In this document: one piece after another, positions 1-9,407 of the stretch | Position numbering within the stretch: the first letter of the stretch is position 1 | Layout: every line of letters begins with the position of its first letter | Source: Antedon mediterranea | Taxonomy: Eukaryota; Echinodermata; Crinoidea; Comatulida; Antedonidae | DNA length: 64,000 nt | Reading direction: 5' to 3' | Assembly (NCBI RefSeq): GCF_964355755.1 | Contig: NC_092672.1 | Location: 25,786,501-25,850,500, forward strand | Made by a program: the position numbers and the translations under genes | Notes under the pieces: model-generated | Databases searched by the model: none | Told to the model about the DNA's origin: nothing | Seen by the model: the letters and a program-made list of their open reading frames with translations, nothing else

Positions 1-404
1 TGCTATAAGTATAATTTGTATTCTATATTAGTAATGTCGTGGTTTGGGAATCCCTCAATATATTGATTTGGTTAATGTGTATCATTAGGGTTTTGTGTAG
101 GTGGGCGTAGCATTTATTCGAAGGAGACATTTATTCAAATTTTTAAAAGAGTCGGTAACTATGTATTAATTGTTATACTGTTTATAATCTGTTTGTTCGC
201 CTGTTAACAATACATTGATCGTAATAACGATATAGTACAGTTTTAATACACAGTTCTTTTTTCTGACATAAATTCATAGGATAAAAACACAATAAAGTAC
301 CGTACCGATACGGCAAACTTACTTCTATTGTGGTCCTAAACAAATAAACAAGAATAAACAAGAAAACCACACTTAATTAACATAATAAACATACATATAG
401 CAAA
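1..404. other. AT-rich DNA, probable LINE 3' flank
   Basis: No coding signal was seen. The stretch lies directly downstream, in minus-strand terms, of a LINE reverse-transcriptase tail and may be its 3' untranslated region. The 3' end of that LINE could not be placed. Confidence 0.35.
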
Positions 405-740
405 TTAAATTTCTCTCAATCTAAGAATTTCACGAAAGTAGCCTTTAAATCTCTGTTTAAATAATTGTATTGAAGAGGAGCTTTGAACAAAATAGGGGAG
501 TGAATTCCATAACTGAATTCTTGTTATTAAGAAGGTTGACCTGTTGTGAGTTCCTATGACTGGAATATGGATCGAAATGCTGTCTCTGGATTGTGATTGT
601 GTCGATGTCTCGTCAGGGTAATTGTATCCAGGTAAGTTCGAGCACTTTTATTCATTATTTTATACATAATAGTTTCCTCTCCTGTACTATTAGGTCAACT
701 GGTAACCAATTTAAGTGGTAATGTAATTGTTCAATTTAAA
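405..740 (-). pseudogene. LINE (CR1/L2-like) ORF2 C-terminal fragment
   Basis: Read on the minus strand, the segment encodes the post-RT tail typical of CR1/L2-type LINEs. First comes an LNWLPV-type motif, then an LYKIMNK-like stretch after a frame change. Next is a block rich in HN and R residues, then the terminal motif QLWNSLP followed by LFKQRFKGYF, and a TAA stop at 405-407. At least one frameshift separates the upstream and downstream parts, so this is a dead, 5'-truncated copy. It lies in what would be the first intron of the disrupted Ly6 paralogue. The clade assignment is by motif only. Confidence 0.7.
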
Positions 741-1156
741 CTTTTCATAAGCCTACACTTTTATATATTAGGTAACCAACTTGTGCCAAGACATTTCTAA
801 AATTGTTTATCCATCTTATAATTTCCTAGTTGGGTGTATGAAATTATAAAAAAAAGTTAATTTTAATTAACTTTTTTAACCAGTCTTAAGAGACTGGTTA
901 GAGATGCAACCATAAAATTATGTTTCTGTTTTTATAAAATTATTGGTATTTGTATAAATACCATTGTTATGATAATTTAGACACGCCTATTATACAATTA
1001 TACTTCTGCTATTCTAATGTTACTGTCAATTAGTTACCAGAGTCCAGTCTAACAAAATATCTTTATGATAACCTTTTTAGCCTAAAAAATGTGCAATGTC
1101 TTAAAAAAATACATCTGCAATTGGCGTTACCATACATATTATTGTCATTAAAACCA

Positions 1157-1190
<34 letters not shown>

Positions 1191-2690
1191 AGGACCCAAA
1201 AAATCACTTTGCATACATTGTAATGCTATTTTGTGTGATAATATTACGTTTTAAGGATATGAAATGAAATCATGAATGCTCCATGTCTTTGAATTTGTGT
1301 TAGTATGTCAATTAGTTAACATACAATTGCCATTGCCAACACAACAATGATTACACATTATTGTTGCTATAGCATTTAATTTGGTCTTGAATATTCCCTA
1401 ATAAATATTGCATAATTATGCCAATGCTATCATTGTGTTTTATATAATATTTTTCACCAATTCTGTCAATATTTCAAATAGTATAATTTTTCTTGTAATT
1501 GTCGAGTAGCTCGCTGTTGGATGCGTATGAAATAAATAAATAGATATTGTTGGTATAGTCTTGACTTTGCTATGGTGATTATGACCATCTGAAAAAGGGT
1601 ATTCTGACATTTAGTTACATAAGGTTTTGACTTTATAGGGCAAAATAATTTACTAAAGTTTATTATACTAATTTTTATTTTATTTATTAAATTAAAAAAT
1701 GATCATATTTGTCTATTCATTTTATTCTTTAATTAATTTTAACGTATATATTTTATATAGGCCTACTTGTTTACTTTCCTTTTGTCTCAATTATTGTGAA
1801 AAAATCAAAAGAAAATTCGGTTATTTTGAAGTTATATGTCTTCATTACAGTTGTTTGTTCTGCGTCTTGTTCTGTTCTTTTTAAAGTTTATGGGCCCCGG
1901 CTGCCTTTCACAAGCTTTGACTTTATTAAAATAAAATTTCCCCTCTTAGTTAGCAAAAGGATTGTTATTATCATGAATTTATAAGATAAATAATTTCTTA
2001 TTTAACAAAAAGGCGGAAAAATTGTTGACGCTTCTGCACATGTGTCTGAAATTAGCATACCTCATGATCAGATGATCATGATCAGATCAGATCACATTAT
2101 ATATATAATGATACTAAATAAATATTTTTCTTTAAATAAAAAAGGGCTATAGTTATAACAATCAACGACAACGAATTTTACTTTATATTATTATTTATTT
2201 TATATTCTTAACCGAAGCATGTTTATTCAGTCTGATATTATGTAGTATTTATATCTTGGAAACATTAATTTATAACACAATTTGTATGTATACTTGTATG
2301 TATGAGTAAAGTACCTGATCGTATAATAGAATTAAGTTCATTAAAAAATGTTATGAGATACGAGAAGAGTTAGTACCTCATATCATTTTCCACAAGAAAT
2401 AAATATAAATGTTAAGCCTTTATGATGAAAATTACTAATATTTTAATAATACAGTAGTAGATAAAAAAATGTGTTTCTCAAACATTTTCGTTTTGAACTT
2501 TGGTAGCATGTTTAGAAGCCATCCATTGATAGGATGGGGAATGAAGATGAACCTTTTTTTAAATCATTGAAGATTGGAAAATGATGTTAGGAAAATGGTT
2601 AGAAAAGTAATTATCTTCTTTGTAACGCAAAGGTATTTTATAAAAGTCGATCTGGTAAAATTTAAATGTTGTCTGATATTTACATTTTAG
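741..2690 (+). other. Presumed intron 1 of the disrupted Ly6 paralogue
   Basis: AT-rich DNA with scattered stops in all frames and no supported gene. It ends in a good acceptor (TACATTTTAG, AG at 2689-2690). The matching signal-peptide exon was searched for and not found, so it is upstream of the window or lost. Confidence 0.45.
1159..1187. repeat. (TA)n microsatellite
   Basis: An uninterrupted run of about 14 TA dinucleotides, visible directly. Confidence 0.95.
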
Positions 2691-2772
2691 CTGGTGCCAT
2701 CCAATGTTACCAATGTGTAGATTGTGATAAACCAAAAGATAGCATCACCTGCCCAGCATCAGCTGACACATG
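2691..2772 (+). pseudogene. Ly6/uPAR-like exon 2, 5' part, cut by a retroelement
   Basis: This is the first 82 bp of a 105-bp coding exon. It follows a polypyrimidine tract and AG. It encodes the start of a three-finger (Ly6/uPAR) domain with the pattern CYQCVDC, then C residues near PKDSITC and ASADTC. It is clearly paralogous to the intact exon at 62223-62327. The reading is cut at the 4-bp target site CATG (2769-2772) by the Gmr1-like element and resumes at 15767. The two pieces together give exactly 105 bp, the length of the intact paralogue's exon. The mature transcript would contain the whole element or skip the exon, so this allele is most likely non-functional. Confidence 0.85.
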
Positions 2773-3685
2773 TGTGATGGGTTTGTCACACGGAAGTGAG
2801 CCCTCTAGAGTAAAAGAGGTGAGATGAATAAAGATGGACGACAACTACAACGTGTTTTGTTAGGGTGTGTAGAAAGCGACGACCTCGAATTGGACGACCC
2901 CAACGACCCGGGCGACCTCGAATTGGACGACCTAGAATTGGACGACCCATAACACGAAACCGACGACCCTAGCCTAGCCTAGCCTAGGCCTAAGTGAAAT
3001 ATCGCCATTTCATACTGAATGTGTCGACACGAACAAACGAACAGATATGGAACATCATCATTAAAACTGCATTCGATCCGATTAGCACACGAAATACCAG
3101 GTCAAAACGGCCCCTTTTTCAGCGGCGGGTGAGAAGGTTTGACCGTATACAATGCATGTGTGAAATGTAAAGCTTTTCTTATGGCCCTCCCCCCATGCAC
3201 ATGTTCGCAACACGCTGCTTGGTAGGCCTATAGTGTTCGTTATAAGAAGACCAGATGTAATTATACGTCCATGGTTTAACCATGTAATGTATAATATTTA
3301 TTTCTTTTTAATTTATTTTTAATATGTCGAATGCAGTTTTAATGATGCACTCTTGGCGTTCCATATCTGTTCGTTTGTTCGTGTCGACACATTCAGTATG
3401 AAATGGCGATTTTCTGTATTTTTTCAATCAATTACTTGCTTGCGAGTATTATATAAGGTATGGTTTAAAGATCTTTGGCTATGTTCGGCTTCGGGATGTT
3501 ATACCACACTTAGGCTAGGCTATAGGGGTCGTCGGTTTCGTGTTATGGGTCGTCCAATTCTAGGTCGTCCAATTCGAGGTCGCCCGGGTCGTTGGGGTCG
3601 TCCAATTCGAGGTCGTCGCTTTCTACACACCCTGTTTTGTTATGTTCTTATTGTTGGTTTCAGCCTAACGAGCGAGCCCGTAACA
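2773..3685 (+). repeat. 5' LTR of the Gmr1-like element, split by a foldback insertion
   Basis: The LTR sequence occupies 2773-2862 and 3643-3685. Between them are the 770-bp foldback element and a second copy of its 10-bp target site. With those removed it is 133 bp, the same length as the 3' LTR. I count one mismatch against the 3' LTR (G versus A at LTR position 8). A possible primer-binding region with TGGGGGTCATCCG follows at 3690. The tRNA primer was not identified. Confidence 0.9.
2863..3632. mobile_element. Foldback DNA element with tandem-repeat arms
   Basis: The 770-bp insertion begins GGGTGTGTAG and ends CTACACACCC. It is flanked by a 10-bp duplication TGTTTTGTTA (2853-2862 and 3633-3642). 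The arms are long inverted repeats: roughly 2863-3076 pairs with 3327-3632. The outer part of each arm contains several copies of a short unit based on CGAATTGGACGACC. No transposase is encoded, so it must be mobilised in trans. A 9-10-bp duplication with long GG-starting inverted repeats is most like Mutator-type (MULE) elements, but the superfamily is not proven. A 128-codon ORF across the right arm is accidental. Confidence 0.85.
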
Positions 3686-4042
3686 AATTGGGGGTCATCC
3701 GTGAACAAAGTACGGAATTGTAGTTGTAGATCGAACTGATGGTAATTTTAGTTACTTATTCTAAGCTGGTTTTAGGTTTAGAGGCGTTTTATAACGAACG
3801 AGATTTGGCGGTCGTCGAGCCAGTAGTAGTACACTGTGTTGTTGTTTTAGGCTTGTGTAGGCTTGCCTGTGATACTAGAAGTCGGTTTGGCTTTGATTTT
3901 AGGGGTCTAGTTATTGAGACCACGGCGCACGGTAGGTTTAATACTGTGTGGGCGTGGCAGGTAATTTATTACTGGTGCCTTAATTATCGTCATATTGGTT
4001 ATTTTAACCTGTGTTTTTGTTTGTTTGTTTCAAATAGAAACT
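3686..4042 (+). other. Gmr1-like 5' leader
   Basis: Non-coding leader between the 5' LTR and gag. It is repeated with small differences at 45945-46299 in the second copy. Short ORFs here are not conserved in frame between the two copies and are not proposed as genes. Confidence 0.7.
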
Positions 4043-5687
4043 ATGTCAGAAAGTGATTTTGACGAGGAATTTTTGGATAGCATGTCCATTGAGGTGGTAG
4101 CTCAGCTATCAGAGAGGAGCGTTTGCGACTCCTAGGTACTAGGGTTGGAGCATCTATAAATGATTCCATGAATAAATATGACTTGATAAATGTGATTGGA
4201 AGTCATGTTGGTTTAATTACTCATGAATCCGTAAATACTGCGGGAAATGAGGTAGAGTTGGCTAGAATCGCATTGGAACGTGAAAAATTAATTTTTGAAA
4301 GAAGAAAAATAGAGATTCTAGAGATGCAAACTCAAAGAGAAATGGAAAAAGAAAACATGAATTTGAGTTAAGGAAATTAGAATTAGCTAACCAAATGGGT
4401 CACACCACACGGGTTTCTACACCTAATGATTCAGAGATTACTCAGAATATTAAATGGGTTCCCAAGTTTAATGAGGACGAGGTAGAGAAATATTTTTTAG
4501 CTTTTGAGAAAATTGCTAATAGATTAAAGTGGCCTGCTAGACACTGGACTGTGTTGTTACAAACTGCTCTTGTGGGTAAAGCCCAAGAGGTGTTTTCTGC
4601 ATTGGCTGATGATCAATGTGAAAGCTATGATGCGGTTAAAACTGCTGTTTTGTCAGCTTATGAGTTAGTTCCAGAGGCGTATCGTCAGAAATTTAGGAAC
4701 TTAGGTTAACCTGATGATCAAACGTTTACAGAATTTGCACGTAAGAAGCAGATTCTTTTTGATAGATGGTTTAGTTCGGAAGGAGTAAAGGGTGAATTTG
4801 GAAAGCTTCGTGAGCTTATGTTAGTTGAGGAGTTTAAATCTTGTTCCCCTACTGAAGTTCGTACACATCTGGAGGAGCAGAAAGTTGATAATTTAGTGAA
4901 AGCGGCTTCTGTTGCCGATAATTATGTGCTCACGCACAAGGTGGTGGATACCAAATCGGTTTCCAAATCTGTTGGTGATTCTAAGGTCCAAAGTCAGAAA
5001 ACTACAGTTAATAGTAGTAGTAAATTTGTCAGAACTTGTTTTTACTGCAAGAAAAAGGGTCAAATAAAGGCAGATTGCTGGCTGTTTCAAAGCAAATCTA
5101 AAGGGGATAATAAGAAACCCCAATCACTTCCAAACACGTTAGTAAATACAGTCCCGTTGAAAGTGACAGCGAGTCATGACGTTGATGAATGTGAGAAGTT
5201 GATCCAATCTTCAGGTCCGGGAAAAGTGCGAAAGCTATTTAAGCCTTTCCTCTCTACTGGTTCTGTAGCATTGATCAACGATGTGAATCTGAGTAAAGTT
5301 CGTGTCTTAAGAGACACAGGGGCGTCACAATCCCTGATAATAGAATCGGCATTGTCATTTTCAAACGAGTCTTCTGCTGGAGCAAGTGTGCTCATTCAAG
5401 GTGTTGAAGGGGGTTATAAGGAAGTCCCACTTCATGTAGTTCGGATTGAAACAGATATTGTTAGCGGAGATTTTGTTGTCGGTGTCGTTCCGAGTCTTCC
5501 AGTATGGGGTGTCACACTCCTTTTGGGGAATGATTTGGCCGGAGACAGAGTGACAGTAGAACCGGTTGTGTGCAAGAGTCCTGTTGAAGACGAAAGCACG
5601 GTGTGTTTAGAGAAAGAATTATCACATGTGTTTCCATCATGTGCGGTGACGCGATTTATGGCAAATAAAACCATAGATGAGGATTAG
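4043..5687 (+). pseudogene. Gmr1-like gag and protease, frameshifted
   Basis: Gag starts at an ATG at 4043 with an acidic MSESDFDEE-type N-terminus. A coiled-coil-prone region rich in E, R and K follows (about 4250-4370). Then comes a capsid-like helical region (4440-4930) of the type known to have given rise to the vertebrate SCAN domain. A CCHC zinc knuckle lies at 5035-5076; in this copy its histidine is replaced by Q, whereas the copy at 45825 retains H there. The aspartic protease motif DTGAS is at about 5315. Against the second copy, this one has a 2-base insertion near 4115, a base loss near 4360 and a lysine-to-stop change near 4707. It is therefore not translatable as one chain. Confidence 0.8.
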
Positions 5688-5801
5688 AGTATTGACTTAT
5701 GTGATAGTTTTTACGGAGACATTACGGATCGCGTTTCCCAAGAGGCTGTCTGCTCAGGTCCCGAGTCACACATTGCCCAGGCTGAACAACAGCACCCAAA
5801 A

Positions 5802-8488
5802 GTGTGTGATTTCGGACCAACAATTCTCAATCGGTCTAGGTTAGTGGAAGAGCAGAGTAAAGATCCTGATTTGGTGTCATTTGGTCAGCAAGCTCTTTCT
5901 GTAGAGGAAATGTCTATTGTTCCTGTTTGTTATTATATAAAGGATGGCATACTTATGCGTAAGTGGAAGCCACCAGATATTCCAAGTAGTGATGTTTGGA
6001 ATGAGATTCACCAGATAGTTATTCCTAGTGGATACCGTCAGGATATTATTGGTATTGCGCATGATGATCCTCTTTCAGGTCATTTAGGTGTCAATAAAAC
6101 GGTAGACAAAATTCTCAGGCATTTCTTTTGGCCAGGTCTTAGAAAAGATGTGTCTAACTATTGTAAATCCTGTCATGCGTGTCAGGTAGTGGGGAAGCCT
6201 AATCAAAAGGTTCCAGTAGCCCCACTTAAGCCTATTCCTGCATTCGGTGAACCATTTTCAAGAGTTATTGTTGATTGTGTGGGACCATTACCACGTACTA
6301 AAAATGGAAATGAGTATCTATTAACAATAATGTGTGCATCAAGTAGGTTTCCAGAAGCGATTCCTCTTAGGCGTATTACAGCTAAGAATGTTGTTAAAGC
6401 ATTGGTAAACTTCTTTACATGGGTAGGATTGCCTAAAGCTGTTCAGTCCGATCAAGGATCAAACTTCATGTCAAAGATATTTAAACAAGTCTTAGAGCAG
6501 TTAGGTGTTGCCCATATAAGTTCAAGTGCTTACCATCCACAGTCTCAAGGGGCACTTGAGAGATTTCATCAAACACTTAAGAATATGCTTAAAACCTATT
6601 GTTTTCAATGTGAAAAGGAATGGGATGAGGGAGTTCCCTTATTGTTATTCGCTGTTCGTGAAACAGTGCAAGAGTCCTTAGGGTTTAGCCCATTTGAGTT
6701 GGTGTATGGTCATTCGGTCCGAGGCCCTCTTAAAATAGTCAAAGAAAGGCTGTTAGGGAATGCAGAAGAGTCTGTATCGATACTAGATTATGTGTCTGAA
6801 TTTCGTGATCGATTAAATCGTGCTCGTGAGATGGCTAGAAAGAATCTTGTGAAGGCTCAGGGTAAAATGAAGAGATTGTTTGATAGGAAATCAGAAAAGA
6901 GAAGCTTTAGTTCAGGTGATGAAGTGTTAGTTATGTTGCCTCTTCCCAGTCAGCCATTATCTGCAAGATTAGCTGGTCCTTACAAAGTACTAACAAGAGT
7001 AGGAGAAGTTGACTATGTGTTAGATACTCCAGATAGGCGTAAGAAGAAGCGACTGTGTCATATAAACATGTTGAAACCATACACAGCGAGAAATAATAGT
7101 GATACCTGTACGTCAACACCAGTTACGTGTGTTGTTGAAGAGAATTCTGAAGAGTTTGGGGATCCTGATACATGTGTTAAGTTCAGTAATTCAGATGTTC
7201 TTGCAAACATTGAAGAGAAAGTTGGTCATTTATCTCGTGATCGTAAGGTTGAAATTGTTAGTTTGATATTTGGAAATCTGCAGTTGTTTTCGGATGTTCC
7301 AGGTCGAACGAACTTAGTGGAGCATGACGTTAAGACAGCTGATTGTTCACCAATAAAACAAAATCCATATAGAGCAAATCCGTTCAAAATGAAGATATTA
7401 CAAAATGAGATTGATTACATGATTAAGAATGATATAATCGAGCCTAGTTGCAGTGCTTGGAGTTCTCCATGTATATTAGTTCCGAAGCCAGATAAATCGT
7501 ATCGTTTTTGTACTGATTATCGGAAGGTTAATGCCAAATCTACTACAGATTCATATCTCATACCGAGGATAGATGACTGTATTGATCGTGTGGGTAGTGC
7601 TAAGTTTGTCAGTAAATTTGATCTTCTAAAGGGTTACTGGCAAATTCCTTTAACCGAGCGTGCGAAAGAAGTGTCAGCTTTTGTAACTCCTATGGGTCTT
7701 TATCAGTATAAGGTCATGCCTTTCGGTTTAAAAAATGCACCAGCCACGTTCCAGAGATTGGTTAAGGGTATAATTTCAGGGTTGGAGGGCTGTGAAGCTT
7801 ATATAGACGATTTGGTTGTGCAGAGAATTAAGGCATTGTTTGATAGGTTGACAGCTGCAAATTTGACAGTAAATTTGGTGAAAAGCGAGTTTTCGTGTGC
7901 AGAAATTGTGTTCTTAGGTCATAAAGTTGGTTGCGGAAAAGTGAAACCATTAAGTGCTAAGATTAAGGCAGTCTGTGATTTCCCAGTTCCAAAGAGTAAG
8001 CAGGAGTTAATGCGGTTCCTGGGAATGGCTGGGTTTTATCGACGTTTTTGCAGAAGTTTCTCAACGCTTGTAGCTCCATTAACGAATCTGCTGAAAAAGA
8101 ATGCGAGCTTTGTGTGGTTGGAGGAATGCAATAATGCGTTCATTAAAGTTAAAGCGATGTTATCAAACGAACCGGTGTTGATGGCTCCACAATTTGATAA
8201 ACAGTTCTCGTTAATGATTGATGCCAGTGATGTTGGTTCTGGTACTGTGTTGGCGCAAAGAGACGAGAATGGTGTTGACAAGCCGGTGTGTTTCTACTCG
8301 AGAAAATTCAACCAGCATGAGAAACGTTATTCTACTGTTGAGAAGGAGACATTAGCTTTGATGTCAGCGTTAAAGCACTTTGAAGTGTATCTTGGATCTA
8401 CTCCGTTTCCAATTGTAGTTTGGACTGACCACAACCCATTAACGTTCTTGGCAAGAATGAAAGACAAGAATCAACGCTTGTTGAGATG
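5802..8488 (+). CDS. Gmr1-like pol: integrase, reverse transcriptase, RNase H (3' end displaced)
   Basis: A long open frame with integrase first. The HHCC zinc domain is at about 6055-6190 (GHLGVNKT, then CKSCHAC). The DDE core has D in VDCVGP (6268), D in QSDQGSNF (6445) and E in GALERFH (6555). A GPY/F-type module lies near 6975. Reverse transcriptase follows, with FCTDYRKVN (7505) and the catalytic YIDD (7800). About ten residues expected just after YIDD seem missing, which would damage RT. RNase H starts near 8215 (MIDASD) and is cut at 8488 by the transposon. The last codons resume at 15279 and end at a TAG at 15364-15366. The frame past 8488 (to 8546) is transposon sequence read by chance. 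The frame may start upstream, since 5690-5801 also looks pol-like. Integrase before RT marks the Gmr1 group. Confidence 0.85.
8485..8488. repeat. Target-site duplication GATG (left)
   Basis: GATG at 8485-8488 is repeated at 15275-15278. Removing the transposon and one GATG restores the RNase H reading frame across the junction. Confidence 0.85.
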
Positions 8489-8501
8489 CACAGCTGTTTC
8501 A
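8489..8501 (+). repeat. Left terminal inverted repeat of the RAG1-like transposon
   Basis: CACAGCTGTTTCA here pairs with the reverse complement of 15262-15274 (CACAGCTGTTCCA), 12 of 13 matches. The first five bases CACAG equal the start of the V(D)J recombination-signal heptamer CACAGTG. Confidence 0.85.
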
Positions 8502-8525
8502 ACTAGTGTTAAGATATCAGAAAAA

Positions 8526-8597
8526 GTAAAGCGCCCTCAGTGTTAGCAGACGACGCTCTCCGATCCGCGCGAACTTATGAATTTTGTACACAAACCA
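8526..8597 (+). promoter_or_regulatory. Left subterminal motifs, possible transposase sites
   Basis: Two motifs recur inverted near the other end. The first is GTAAAGCGCCCTCA at 8526-8539, matching the complement of 15234-15245 (GTAGCGCCCCCA). The second is TTGTACACAAACCA at 8584-8597, matching TTGTATACAAACCA on the minus strand at 15179-15192. Binding function is inferred only from conservation at both ends. Confidence 0.5.
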
Positions 8598-9407
8598 TTA
8601 TTTCGCGAACGCCAAATTAAATTTTGCTACCGTTAGTTTTTATGTAGAAAACACATTTTATATAAAACCAAACGATTAAAAAAGTTTATGTTCAATTAAA
8701 AAATCAATATTTTATTGTTTCTTTAATATAAATTAATAAATAAACGACGATATTGTCCATTTTACTGAAATAATCTCCCACACATAAACCAGGAAGTCGA
8801 TAGAAACTGTGTAATGAAATAGTAAACAATCGTAAGTAGAAAATATCATTGTATTCCTAACTTATTTTTTGGATATAATTCATTTTTTTAGAAAAAGAAC
8901 GAACTAGAATATAGGCCATCATTATTATATAAATAAAATAATACAAGTTATGTTAATATAGCCTGGTTCAGTTTTTAGTAAAACTCGCATATTTTGCAAC
9001 CCTTTTATACATTGTTATTGTTATCGGCGAGAAAACTGTTTGGCGATAGGCTTAGAAAGTGCGTTGAAGCCGGCGATAAACTTGACAGTAATGTGGGCCT
9101 AGGATGAAGCTAGGCCCAAACATAGAAAATTCGTAGTAGTAAAACCTTTAATTATCCTAATCCTAAATTTAATCATTATAACTGTTATCAAATAATTAAT
9201 GGCATGTGTTTATAATAATAATTATTGCTTTTCTGGTGCATTTTTAGGCTAGCTGGTGTGACTGAGTGACAGTCATTACTGTAACTATACTACTATTATA
9301 GGCCTTTATAAAAATTACACATACAATTACAAATATATTTCACAGATAAGCTGCGGAGCTATTTTTATTTAAAATTTTTTATATTATATTTTATTTCATA
9401 TACAGTA
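8598..9407 (+). other. 5' non-coding region of the RAG1-like transposon
   Basis: No ORF of note. It presumably contains the promoter and 5' untranslated region of the transposase gene. No clear TATA box or initiator could be singled out in this AT-rich sequence. Confidence 0.5.

Noticed and set aside
182-370. 62-codon minus-strand ORF
   Set aside because: AT-rich, no motif, and located in the probable LINE 3' flank.
3353-3739. 128-codon plus-strand ORF rich in GRPI/GRP repeats
   Set aside because: It runs across the right arm of the foldback element and into the LTR. The repeats are arm units read by chance.
8489-8546. Last residues of the long pol frame (after LLR)
   Set aside because: This is transposon end sequence in frame by chance. 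The true RNase H end is at 15279-15366.
8489-8597. True 12/23 recombination signal sequences
   Set aside because: Heptamer-like and nonamer-like motifs are about 90 bp apart, and the heptamer matches only in CACAG.
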